Assembly: GCF_000226955.1 (NCBI RefSeq)
Contig: NZ_AGFU01000015.1
Coordinates: forward strand, 44,158 to 108,157
DNA length: 64,000 nt
Direction: 5' to 3'
Origin: Sphingomonas elodea ATCC 31461
Lineage (GTDB): Bacteria; Pseudomonadota; Alphaproteobacteria; Sphingomonadales; Sphingomonadaceae
A program made the position numbers and the translations under genes. Shown here in pieces: positions 55,547 through 63,397 of this stretch. Position 1 is the first letter of the stretch. Every line of letters starts with the position of its first letter. The notes beneath the pieces are model-generated. The model searched no databases. It worked only from the letters and a program-made list of their open reading frames with translations, and had not been told where the DNA came from.

Positions 55547-56457
55547 CCGATCTTGCCCTGCTCTACGAACACCCCGCCTGGTTCCAGCCGCTGTTCGCGG
55601 CGCTGGACCGGCGCGGCATCGGCTATCTGGCGCTCCATGCCGATGGCCATGCCTATGACCCGGCCGACACCACGCCCCCTGCCCCGCTGGTGTTCAATCG
55701 CATCGCCATGTCGAGCTTCCTGCGCCAGCCGGAGCATCCGATCTTCTACGCCCAGGCGCTGATGGCGCATTGGGCGGGCGCCGGCGCACGCGTGCTCAAC
55801 GGCGCGGACACGCTGGCCGTCGACGCCTCCAAGGCCCGGCAATTGTCGCTGATCGCCCGGCTCGGCCTCGCCATCCCCGCGACCCGCGTCGTCCACCGCG
55901 CCGCCGACCTGCCCGCTGCCGCGGACCTGCGCTTCCCGATCGTGGTGAAGGCCAATATCGGCGGTTCGGGCGCCGGCATCACCCGCTACGACGATGCCGC
56001 CAGCCTCGCCGAGGCGGTGGCCGCCGGCACCGTGCCCGACAGCATCGACCGCGTACTGCTGGTGCAGGAATATGTGCCGGTGCGCGGCGGCAAGATCACC
56101 CGCATCGAGACGCTGGGCGGCCGCTTCCTCTACGCGATCGACGTCGATGGCGGCGGCAGCTTCGATCTCTGCCCGGCGGACGTCTGCCTCGCCACCCCCG
56201 GCAAGCCGGCGATCACCCTCACCGAAGCCAGGCCCGATGCCGCGCTGATCCAGGCCGCCGAGGCGATCGCGCAGGCGGCCAAGCTCGACATCGGCGGGAT
56301 CGAGGTGATGATCGACGATCGCGACGGAACGCCGCGCTTCTACGACATCAACGCGCTGTCCAACTTCGTCGCCAATCCGCTTGATGTGCTCGGCTGGGAT
56401 CCGCACGAACGGCTGGTCGACTGGCTCGAAACCCAGATCGCCGAGGTGCGCGCATGA
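55543..56457 (+). CDS. RimK-like ATP-grasp ligase of unknown substrate
   Basis: 304 residues. ATP-grasp features: KARQLSLIARLGLAIPATRV, FPIVVKANIGGSGAGITRYD (ATP-binding Lys and Gly-rich loop), LVQEYVPVRGGKITRIETLG, and the Mg-binding end RFYDINALSNFVANPLDVLG. Such enzymes join a carboxylate to an amine or thiol with ATP. It overlaps both neighbours by 4 bases in a sulfur operon, so a cysteine- or glutathione-related amide could be its product or reagent. No close named homologue is recognised. Confidence 0.8.
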   Translation: MTDLALLYEHPAWFQPLFAALDRRGIGYLALHADGHAYDPADTTPPAPLVFNRIAMSSFLRQPEHPIFYAQALMAHWAGAGARVLNGADTLAVDASKARQLSLIARLGLAIPATRVVHRAADLPAAADLRFPIVVKANIGGSGAGITRYDDAASLAEAVAAGTVPDSIDRVLLVQEYVPVRGGKITRIETLGGRFLYAIDVDGGGSFDLCPADVCLATPGKPAITLTEARPDAALIQAAEAIAQAAKLDIGGIEVMIDDRDGTPRFYDINALSNFVANPLDVLGWDPHERLVDWLETQIAEVRA

Positions 56458-57467
56458 GGTACGGCTATTGGATGCCGGTGTTCGGCGGCTGGCTGCGCAA
56501 CGTCGCCGACGAGCAGATGGAAGCGAGCTGGGACTATGCCCGCGACCTCGCGATCCGCGCCGAGCAGATCGGCTATGACCTCACCCTGATCGCCGAGCTC
56601 AATCTCAACGACATCAAGGGCGTGACCGAGCCGGCGCTCGATGCCTGGTCCACCGCCGCGGCGATCGCGGCGGTGACGCGGACGCAGGAGATCATGGTCG
56701 CGGTGCGGCCGAACTTCCACCAGCCCGCGCTGTTCGCCAAGGCGGCGGCGAATATCGACCGGATCTCGGGCGGGCGGCTCTCGCTCAACGTCGTCTCGTC
56801 CTGGTGGGCGGACGAGGCACGCCAATACGGCCTGCAGTTCGACCAGCATGACGATCGCTATGCCCGCACCAGCGAATGGCTGGAGGTGGTGAAGGGGCTG
56901 TGGCGCGAGGAAAGGTTCAGCTTCGAGGGCCAGTTCTACCGCACCGACCAGGCGATCTGCGCGCCCAAGCCGCTGCACGCGCCCATCCTATACGCCGGCG
57001 GCGAGAGCGAGGCCGCGAAGACGATGATCGCGGGGCGCTGCGACGCCTATGTGATGCACGGCGATCCCGTATCGGCGATCGCCCCCAAGATCGCCGACAT
57101 GCGCGCCCGCCGCGCCGATGCCGGCGGCGCGCCGATGACCTTCGGCATGGCGGCCTATGCGATCGTCCGCGACAGTGAGGCCGAGGCACAGCGCGAGCTG
57201 GCCCGCATCACCGACGTCCAGGCGCTGCCTGCCGGCTATGCCAATTTCGACCAGTGGCTGTCGGGCACCCAGCTCGAGCGCGAGCTGAAGATCCAGGAAT
57301 ATTCGGTCTCGAACCGGGGCCTGCGCCCCAATCTGGTCGGCACGCCCGAGCAGCTGCGCGAGCGGATCGCCGAATATGAAGCGGCGGGGCTCGACCTGCT
57401 GCTCCTCCAGATGAGCCCACAGAAGGAAGAGATGGAACGCTTTGCCGCGCAGGTGATCGCCGCATGA
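56454..57467 (+). CDS. Luciferase-like FMN monooxygenase (SfnG/SsuD-related)
   Basis: 337 residues. MRYGYWMPVFGGWLRNVADE at the start, EQIGYDLTLIAELNLNDIKG, ISGGRLSLNVVSSWWADEAR, RYARTSEWLEVVKGLW, APILYAGGESEAAKTMIAGR. The pattern resembles dimethylsulfone monooxygenase (SfnG) and SsuD. It would need FMNH2 from elsewhere. Coupled to the ATP-grasp and metN genes by 4-base overlaps, so its product or substrate should relate to methionine, cysteine or a small sulfonate. Confidence 0.82.
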   Translation: MRYGYWMPVFGGWLRNVADEQMEASWDYARDLAIRAEQIGYDLTLIAELNLNDIKGVTEPALDAWSTAAAIAAVTRTQEIMVAVRPNFHQPALFAKAAANIDRISGGRLSLNVVSSWWADEARQYGLQFDQHDDRYARTSEWLEVVKGLWREERFSFEGQFYRTDQAICAPKPLHAPILYAGGESEAAKTMIAGRCDAYVMHGDPVSAIAPKIADMRARRADAGGAPMTFGMAAYAIVRDSEAEAQRELARITDVQALPAGYANFDQWLSGTQLERELKIQEYSVSNRGLRPNLVGTPEQLRERIAEYEAAGLDLLLLQMSPQKEEMERFAAQVIAA

Positions 57468-58432
57468 TCCGCCTGGAGAATGTCCACAAACACTATGCCG
57501 CCGGCCGCGCCGCGCTGGCCGAGGTCGATCTGGAGATCGCCCGCGGCGAGGTGTTCGGCATCATCGGCCGCTCGGGCGCGGGCAAGTCGACGCTGGTGCG
57601 GCTGCTCAACGGCCTCGAACGGCCGAGCGGCGGCCGGGTGCTGGTCGACGGCATCGATCTGGCCAACCTAGACGGCGCCGGGCTGCGCGCGCTGCGCCGC
57701 CGGGTGGGCATGATCTTCCAGAATTTCGGGCTGCTCAGCGCGCGCACGGTGTTCGACAATGTCGCGCTGCCGCTGCGCATCGCCGGCGCCGACGCCGCGA
57801 CGATCCGCGCGCGGGTGCCGGAGCTGCTCGCCCGGGTCGGCCTTGCCGATTATGGCACCCGCTACCCGGCCCAGCTGTCCGGCGGGCAGAAGCAGCGCGT
57901 CGGCATCGCCCGCGCGCTGGCGACCGGGCCGGACATCCTGCTGTGCGACGAGGCGACGAGCGCGCTCGACCCCGAGACGACACGCAGCACCCTTGCGCTG
58001 ATCGCCGATCTCAACCGCGAGCTCGGCCTCACCATCGTGCTGATCACCCATGAGATGGAGGTGGTGCGTCAGGTGTGCGACCGCGTCGCGGTGCTCCATG
58101 CCGGGCGGCTGGTCGAGCGCGGCGCGGTGGCGGACGTGTTCCTCGCGCCCGGCACTGCCGAGACCCGCGCGCTGCTCCACGAAGACGAGGCGGCGGCGAC
58201 GCCGATCCCCTTCGACGGCGCCGTCCTGCGCCTGACGCTCCGCGGCGAGGCGGTGGCGGCGCCCGTGCTCAGCCGCATCGCACGCGAGACCGGCACCGAT
58301 GTCGCGATCCTCGACGGCCGCGTCGGCCAGTTCAAGGACGAGCGCTTCAGCCAGCTGACCCTCGGCCTGTCCGGCGGCGACACCAAGGCGGCGCTTGCCG
58401 CGCTCCACGGCCTCGGAGCGGTGGCGGCATGA
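57464..58432 (+). CDS. metN: Methionine-type ABC transporter ATPase (MetN)
   Basis: 322 residues. Walker A GIIGRSGAGKSTLVRLLNGL (with the MetN-typical LLNGLE), MIFQNFGLLSARTVFDNVAL, signature PAQLSGGQKQRVGIARALAT, LLCDEATSALD, and a C-terminal NIL domain from about residue 245, which in MetN senses methionine. Powers uptake of methionine or a related sulfur compound. Overlaps metI by 4 bases. Confidence 0.92.
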   Translation: MIRLENVHKHYAAGRAALAEVDLEIARGEVFGIIGRSGAGKSTLVRLLNGLERPSGGRVLVDGIDLANLDGAGLRALRRRVGMIFQNFGLLSARTVFDNVALPLRIAGADAATIRARVPELLARVGLADYGTRYPAQLSGGQKQRVGIARALATGPDILLCDEATSALDPETTRSTLALIADLNRELGLTIVLITHEMEVVRQVCDRVAVLHAGRLVERGAVADVFLAPGTAETRALLHEDEAAATPIPFDGAVLRLTLRGEAVAAPVLSRIARETGTDVAILDGRVGQFKDERFSQLTLGLSGGDTKAALAALHGLGAVAA

Positions 58433-59094
58433 GCGGGTTCTTCGCGCATGTCGACTGGGCGGAGATCGTCCAGGCGACGCTCGACACGCTGGTGATGCTC
58501 GGCGGATCGCTGCTGCTCACCCTGCTGATCGGACTGCCGCTGGGCGTGCTGCTGTTCCTCACCGGGCCCGGCGGGCCGTGGCGGAGCCGGGTGGCGAACG
58601 GCGCGCTGGCGCTGCTGGTCAACCTGCTCCGCTCGGTGCCCTTCATCATCCTGCTGATCGTGATGATCCCGGTCACCGTGCTGCTGGTCGGCACCTCGCT
58701 CGGCGTCGCCGGCGCGATCCCGCCGCTGGTCGTCGGCGCCGCACCCTTCTTCGCACGCCTCGTCGAGACGGCGCTGCGCGAAGTCGACCGCAACACGATC
58801 GAGGCGGTGCAGGCGATGGGCGCCACCACCCGCGACCTGGTGTTCCGCGCGCTGCTGCCCGAGGCACTGCCGGGCATCGTCGCGGGGGCGACGGTGACCG
58901 CCATCGCGCTGGTCTCGTTCACCGCGATGGCGGGCGTGGTCGGCGCCGGCGGGCTCGGCGATCTCGCCATCCGCTTCGGCTATCAGCGGTTCCAGACCGA
59001 CGTCATGCTCGTCACTGTCGCGCTGCTGCTCGCGCTCGTCCAGCTTCTCCAGATGGCGGGCGACGCGCTCGTCCGCCGCTTCACCCGCACATAG
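58429..59094 (+). CDS. metI: Methionine-type ABC transporter permease (MetI)
   Basis: 221 residues, five or so membrane helices. MetI features: ATLDTLVMLGGSLLLTLLIG, VNLLRSVPFIILLIVMIPVT, EVDRNTIEAVQAMGATTRDL (EAA loop), and SFTAMAGVVGAGGLGDLAIR FGYQRF. Forms the homodimeric channel with MetN. Nine bases before metQ. Confidence 0.93.
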   Translation: MSGFFAHVDWAEIVQATLDTLVMLGGSLLLTLLIGLPLGVLLFLTGPGGPWRSRVANGALALLVNLLRSVPFIILLIVMIPVTVLLVGTSLGVAGAIPPLVVGAAPFFARLVETALREVDRNTIEAVQAMGATTRDLVFRALLPEALPGIVAGATVTAIALVSFTAMAGVVGAGGLGDLAIRFGYQRFQTDVMLVTVALLLALVQLLQMAGDALVRRFTRT

Positions 59095-59103
59095 GATCCC
59101 TCC

Positions 59104-59901
59104 ATGCAACGTCGCCTGTTCCTGACGCTCGCCACCGCGCTCGCGCTCGCCGGATGCGGCAAGGCCACCAAGCCCGCCGATCCGAACACGCTCAGCGTCG
59201 CCGCCACGGCGGTGCCGCACGCCGAGATCCTCGATTTCATCAAGCCGACGCTCGCGAAACAGGGCCTCAAGCTCGATGTCCGCGTGTTCAACGATTACGT
59301 CCAGCCCAACGTCCAGGTCGCCGAGGGCCGGATCGACGTGAACTATTTCCAGACCGGGCCCTATCTCGCCGAGTTCAACAAGGCCAAGGGCACGCATCTC
59401 GTCACCATCGCGGGCGTGCATGTCGAGCCGTTCGGCGCCTATTCGCGGCGCTGGAAGTCGCTGGACGCGCTGCCCAAGGGCGCGACGGTCGCGATCCCGA
59501 ACGAACCGAGCAACAGCGGCCGCGCGCTGCAGCTGCTCACCCGCGAGCATCTGATCATGCTGCGCGACCCGAAGAACGCAACCGCCACGCCCAAGGACAT
59601 CGCCAGCAACCCGCGCGGCCTCGTGTTCCGCGAGCTGGAGGCGGCGACGCTGCCGCGCGTGCTGGGTCAAGTCGACCTCGCGCTGATCAACACCAACTAT
59701 GCGCTCGACGCCAAGCTCAACCCGACGCGCGACGCGCTGGCGATCGAGGACAAGAACAGCCCGTACGTCAATTTCGTGGTGGGCCCGGAAAGCGCCAGGA
59801 ACGATCCGCGCGTGCAGAAGCTCGTCGCGGCGCTGCGCAGCCCGGAAGTAAAGGCGTTCATCGCGAAGAAATATGACGGCGCCGTCGTCCCGGCCTTCTG
59901 A
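59104..59901 (+). CDS. metQ: Methionine-type binding lipoprotein (MetQ/NlpA family)
   Basis: 265 residues. Lipobox LALAGCGKA; then VAATAVPHAEILDFIKPTLA, KLDVRVFNDYVQPNVQVAEG, IDVNYFQTGPYLAEFNKAKG, VAIPNEPSNSGRALQLLTRE, INTNYALDAKLNPTRDAL. All are NlpA/MetQ signatures. It captures methionine, N-acyl-methionine or a related compound in the periplasm. Last gene of the cysE-like operon. Confidence 0.93.
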   Translation: MQRRLFLTLATALALAGCGKATKPADPNTLSVAATAVPHAEILDFIKPTLAKQGLKLDVRVFNDYVQPNVQVAEGRIDVNYFQTGPYLAEFNKAKGTHLVTIAGVHVEPFGAYSRRWKSLDALPKGATVAIPNEPSNSGRALQLLTREHLIMLRDPKNATATPKDIASNPRGLVFRELEAATLPRVLGQVDLALINTNYALDAKLNPTRDALAIEDKNSPYVNFVVGPESARNDPRVQKLVAALRSPEVKAFIAKKYDGAVVPAF

Positions 59902-59922
59902 CCGGGGCGACGCACCGAAGGA

Positions 59923-60639
59923 TCAAACCTCCAGCGGGTGGGTCGGGCGGATATTGGGATAGATCCGCTCGACCGGCTCGGCACCGGGTTCGCCGGCCTT
60001 CTTCCAGTTGAAGGCGTTGACCGGCTGCGAGCGATTCACCCACAGCGTATAGTAGAGATGGTCGGCACGCGGATCGTCGGTGTTCGGGTGCAGCAGGATC
60101 GTCAGCCCCAGGCTGTTGAGCTGCAGCCATGGCACCACTACCGGCAGCAGATCATTGGTGAAGCCGAAATAGAAGGACGGCGTCACATGCGGCCCGCGCG
60201 GCGTGAGGTTCCAGTTGCCGAGCTCCACCGGGAACCGCTCGATCACCCATTGGCGCAGACGCGCGGCCTTGGGGTAGTTGTCCTCATCGAAATAGATATG
60301 GGCGTGGTAGCTCTTCACCGCCGTGTAGGGCCGCGGATGCTCGGGCAGGCCGTAGCCGCCCTCGGGACGGATGCTCAGCGGGCGGGTCGCCGGCTCGAGC
60401 GCCGTCTTCTCGCCCCAGGGGCTCTTGCCGACGTCGCGCGGCGGCAGGACCGGACGGAAGTTCGGATCGCCCAGCGGCGCCTGGCTCTGCGCCTCCGCCA
60501 TGCCCGCGCCCAGCCCGGTGGCGGCGATCCCTGCCGCCGCGAGCGTCGAGCCGGTGATCAGCCCGCGCCGCGTCGGCGACAGCAGATCTGCCCAGGCCTG
60601 ATCCTCGGTGCTGTTCGGAACGATGGTCTCTTCGTGCAT
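59923..60639 (-). CDS. Tat-exported Dopa 4,5-dioxygenase-family protein
   Basis: 238 residues from the ATG at 60639 (GGAGGAAGC precedes). A twin-arginine signal (SPTRRGLITGSTLAAAGIAA) ends near AEAQS. The domain reads KSYHAHIYFDEDNYPKAARL, RGPHVTPSFYFGFTNDLLP, VPWLQLNSLGLTILLHPNTD, DPRADHLYYTLWVNRSQPVN, the Dopa_DiOx family with His residues (HAH, HPN, DHL) that bind iron. Bacterial members are usually about 110 residues and cytosolic; an exported long form is unusual. Substrate unknown. 35 bases downstream of the thioredoxin-like gene. Confidence 0.8.
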   Translation of the reverse strand: MHEETIVPNSTEDQAWADLLSPTRRGLITGSTLAAAGIAATGLGAGMAEAQSQAPLGDPNFRPVLPPRDVGKSPWGEKTALEPATRPLSIRPEGGYGLPEHPRPYTAVKSYHAHIYFDEDNYPKAARLRQWVIERFPVELGNWNLTPRGPHVTPSFYFGFTNDLLPVVVPWLQLNSLGLTILLHPNTDDPRADHLYYTLWVNRSQPVNAFNWKKAGEPGAEPVERIYPNIRPTHPLEV

Positions 60640-60674
60640 GCTTCCTCCGGGAAACGGCTGGCCTGAAGGGCGCC

Positions 60675-61193
60675 TCAGCGGGTCCATTGCGCCAGCCAGT
60701 CGGCCAGCGCCTGCGGCGTGAGGCTGCGGGCATCGGCCAGTGCCGAAACGCGGCCGCCGTTCAGCAGCTTGTTGGTCTTGGGGTCGACAACAAGCAGCGC
60801 GGGCACGCCTTCCGGCCGCGACCCGACGCCGTAGCGGACCGGGATCGCAAGGTTGCGATCGAACCGGCCGATGTCGACGGTCACCAGTTCATAGTGGCGC
60901 TCGACCCAAGGCTTGAGCTTGGGCAGTTCGAGCGTCCCAGCGAGCAGCCGGCAATCCAGGCACCAGTTGCCGCCGAGGTCGATCAGCAGCAGCTTGTGCC
61001 CCTTGATCGCCCGCGCCTTGGCCGCCTTCACCGCCGCTTCGGCATCGGCCTTCTCGTCATAGGGCAGCGGCAGCGGCTTGGGCAGCGCCTCGAAGCTGGC
61101 GACACCCACTGCCGGGGCGCGATCCGGCGGCGGCGCAGCGGCGGGCAGCGTGAGGACGTATGCGAACAGTGCGGCGGTAATGGGAAATTGCAT
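60675..61193 (-). CDS. Exported thioredoxin-like protein
   Basis: 172 residues. Signal peptide to about residue 20 (ALFAYVLTLPAAA). Thioredoxin fold with the redox pair NWCLDCRLL (Cys78, Cys81), in place of CGPC/CGHC, then YELVTVDIGRFDRNLAIPVR and GVPALLVVDPKTNKLLN with the cis-Pro. This resembles the DsbD C-terminal domain/YbbN-like thioredoxin group that acts in the periplasm. Divergent from the peroxiredoxin; its promoter region holds a CCTA-N9-TAGG-like site. Confidence 0.82.
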   Translation of the reverse strand: MQFPITAALFAYVLTLPAAAPPPDRAPAVGVASFEALPKPLPLPYDEKADAEAAVKAAKARAIKGHKLLLIDLGGNWCLDCRLLAGTLELPKLKPWVERHYELVTVDIGRFDRNLAIPVRYGVGSRPEGVPALLVVDPKTNKLLNGGRVSALADARSLTPQALADWLAQWTR

Positions 61194-61468
61194 ATGGCCC
61201 CCTTTTGGCGCGCGACACGCGCGACATATCGAGGCACAAGCTCCCAGTACATTTGTAGGATTTGAACGTACAAAAACTGTGCAAGCCTTCAAGCTCGGCT
61301 TTACCCCGCATCCGCGAACCGCCTGCCCCGGGCGCCTTTTTGCGCCAATGCGTGCGGATCCACGCACCCCCGCGGCCGCTTCTGCAGCCCCAACAATTTC
61401 TTCGCTTCAATTCCCATCTATATAAGGGACATTGATGCCTGCCGGTCGTCGGCCACAGGAGGATTTCC
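61194..61468. other. Divergent intergenic region
   Basis: 275 bases between the thioredoxin-like and peroxiredoxin genes. Besides the operator-like site at 61243 and the weaker TCCC-N10-GGGA palindrome at 61412-61429, no gene or RNA structure was seen. The left half is AT-richer around the site. Confidence 0.5.
61243..61262. promoter_or_regulatory. CCTA-N9-TAGG-type operator in the thioredoxin/peroxiredoxin intergenic region
   Basis: CCCA-GTACATTTG-TAGGATTT: left arm with one mismatch, right arm perfect. It lies about 55 bases before the thioredoxin start on the minus strand. A looser TCCC...GGGA palindrome at 61412-61429 lies close to the peroxiredoxin start, with the spacer off by one. Confidence 0.5.
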
Positions 61469-62110
61469 ATGTCGCTCAAGATTCTCGACACCTTCCCCGA
61501 CTTCACCCAGGAATCGACGCAGGGCCCGCTCAACTTCTACGACTGGGCAGGCGACAGCTGGGTCGTGCTCTTCTCGCATCCCAAGGATTTCACCCCGGTC
61601 TGCACCACCGAACTGGGCGCGGTCGCGAAGCTGAAGCCCGAGTTCGACAAGCGGAACGTCAAGGCGATCGGCCTCTCGGTCGATGCGGTCGCCCAGCACC
61701 TCGCCTGGGCCGGTGACATCGAGCGGACGCAAGGCACGACGCTCAACTTCCCGCTGATCGCCGATGTCGATCGCCGCGTGGCGACGCTGCTCGACCTGAT
61801 CCACCCCAATGCCTCGGACACCAACACCGTGCGCAGCGTGTTCGTGGTCGATCCGGCCAAGCGGGTGCGCCTCACCCTCACCTACCCCGCCTCGACCGGC
61901 CGCAACTTCGACGAGCTGCTGCGCACGATCGACAGCCTGCAGCTGACCGATGCGCACAAGGTCGCGACCCCGGCCGACTGGCGCCAAGGCGACGACGTGA
62001 TCATTCTGCCCTCGCTTGGTGCCGACGAGGCCAAGGCGGTGTTCCCGGCCGGCTGGACCGAGCACACCCCCTATCTGCGCACCGTGCCGCAGCCCGAAGC
62101 GGCGGACTGA
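61469..62110 (+). CDS. 1-Cys peroxiredoxin (Prx6-type)
   Basis: 213 residues; strong site CAGGAGG before the ATG. FSHPKDFTPVCTTELG carries the peroxidatic Cys45; it is the only cysteine in the protein, so it is a 1-Cys enzyme that needs an outside reductant. Prx6-type C-terminal domain (GRNFDELLRTIDSLQLTD; TPADWRQGDDVIILPS). Reduces hydrogen peroxide and organic hydroperoxides in the cytosol. Four bases before a glutamine amidotransferase gene. Confidence 0.93.
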   Translation: MSLKILDTFPDFTQESTQGPLNFYDWAGDSWVVLFSHPKDFTPVCTTELGAVAKLKPEFDKRNVKAIGLSVDAVAQHLAWAGDIERTQGTTLNFPLIADVDRRVATLLDLIHPNASDTNTVRSVFVVDPAKRVRLTLTYPASTGRNFDELLRTIDSLQLTDAHKVATPADWRQGDDVIILPSLGADEAKAVFPAGWTEHTPYLRTVPQPEAAD

Positions 62111-62114
62111 GCGC

Positions 62115-62915
62115 ATGGCCCGCTTCGTCCGCCGCGATCCCACACCGGCCGCCCAGCGACCCGTGATCGGCGTGCTCTGCTGCAACGAAGTTGCGGACCG
62201 GCCGATCCAGGCGGTGGCCAGCCGCTTCATCGAGCCGCTGTCGCGAATCTCGGGGGCGACCGTGTTGCTGGTGCCCGCGCTGGTGGAGGTGGCGGATGTG
62301 GCGGCGCTCACCAGACGGCTGGACGGGCTGCTGCTCACCGGCTCAAGGTCGGACGTCGAGCCGCACCATTACGGCGGACACCCGGCACCGGAGTCGCGCG
62401 CGGACCCGCAGCGCGACCGCGTCGCCCTCGCGCTGGCCGAACGGATGATCGAGAGCGGCCGGCCGGTGTTCGGCATCTGTCGCGGGTTGCAGGAGATCAA
62501 CGTCCTGTTCGGCGGCTCGCTGCGCCGCGACCTCGGCGAGGAGCATCACCGCGCCGGCGACCTGCCGTTCGAGGCGCTGTTCGAGCATCGACATGACGTG
62601 ACCCTGACACCGGGCGGTTTGCTGGGCGGGGTCGCGCAGGATGCGCGGATCAGCGTCAATTCGGTCCACCGCGAAGGTATCGACCGCTTGGGCACAGGCC
62701 TTACCATTGAAGCGCTTTCGCCGGAAGACGGATTGATCGAGGCAATCTCCGCCCGTCCATGCGGAGGCGACGTGCTCGCGGTCCAATGGCACCCCGAATG
62801 GAATGGCGCGCGCACCGCAACCGATCGAAGATTCTTCGAGCGTATCGGCGCGGCGCTACAGCCAGCGGCATTTGGGAGTGCGGACCTCGTTGCGTGCTAC
62901 GCGCGGGGCCACTAG
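62115..62915 (+). CDS. Class I glutamine amidotransferase (PuuD-like gamma-glutamyl hydrolase)
   Basis: 266 residues. GLLLTGSRSDVEPHHYGG, nucleophile FGICRGLQEINVLFGGSLRR (Cys122), and VQWHPEW with the catalytic His. PuuD-like enzymes hydrolyse gamma-glutamyl amides such as gamma-Glu-GABA; relatives act on gamma-glutamyl peptides and glutathione-type substrates. Next to a peroxiredoxin and in the same unit, a role in glutathione or gamma-Glu-cysteine turnover is a fair guess. Confidence 0.85.
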   Translation: MARFVRRDPTPAAQRPVIGVLCCNEVADRPIQAVASRFIEPLSRISGATVLLVPALVEVADVAALTRRLDGLLLTGSRSDVEPHHYGGHPAPESRADPQRDRVALALAERMIESGRPVFGICRGLQEINVLFGGSLRRDLGEEHHRAGDLPFEALFEHRHDVTLTPGGLLGGVAQDARISVNSVHREGIDRLGTGLTIEALSPEDGLIEAISARPCGGDVLAVQWHPEWNGARTATDRRFFERIGAALQPAAFGSADLVACYARGH

Positions 62916-63026
62916 CCGTCGGAGAGCTCCGTTTTCTGCAACTGGCGCTAGCTGTTCCGCTGATTCGATCCGGTGAAGCTTCGCCAACTTCTGCAAGTGC
63001 GAGGCTTCACTGTCTGGCTTCCGCCC

Positions 63027-63057
63027 CGACCGCGTCATGCTGCGCTGTCGGGGCGCA
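63027..63057. repeat. GC-rich hairpin
   Basis: GCCCCGAC and GTCGGGGC pair around 15 bases. It lies between the amidotransferase stop and the IS element. There is no T run on either side, so it is a weak terminator candidate. Confidence 0.35.
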
Positions 63058-63128
63058 ACTTTGTCGGCACTGAGTAGCCCTAGATTTCTGGACGCCTTGG
63101 ATCCTAATTTTGAGGACAGGAGGCGACG

Positions 63129-63397
63129 ATGGGGAAGCCCAATTTCAGCGATGCATTCAAGCGTGACGCGGTGGCCCAGATCACCGAGCGCGGCTATCCG
63201 GTAGCGGAGGTTTCGCAGCGTCTGGGCGTCAGCCAGCACTCGCTGTATTCATGGAAGCGGCAGCTAGCGAAGATGGGGTCAGGCGATGCCGGCAAGGATG
63301 CGGAGATCCGCCAGCTGAAGCGCGAGCTGGCCCGGGTGACCGAGGAGCGGGACATCCTAAAAAAGCCACCGCGTATTTCGCTCGGAATGCAAAGTGA
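63129..63397 (+). CDS. IS3-family OrfA (helix-turn-helix protein)
   Basis: Begins MGKPNFSDAFKRDAVAQITE, RGYPVAEVSQRLGVSQHSLY, SWKRQLAKM, then the coiled-coil (AEIRQLKRELARVTEERDIL). The frame then meets A6G at 63359-63365. With one more A it would read KKATAYFARNAK and stop at 63397, the normal OrfA end; as written it runs on in a foreign frame to 63518. OrfA binds the IS ends. Confidence 0.75.

Noticed and set aside
61412-61429. TCCC...GGGA palindrome as a sixth member of the CCTA-N9-TAGG set
   Set aside because: The arm distance is one base off and the TA pair is missing; kept only as a weak possibility.
63359-63365. A6G as a programmed -1 frameshift site of the IS3 element
   Set aside because: A -1 shift here reads 12 more codons and stops at 63397 and does not enter orfB, which is in the third frame. 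The normal IS arrangement is restored by one more A instead.
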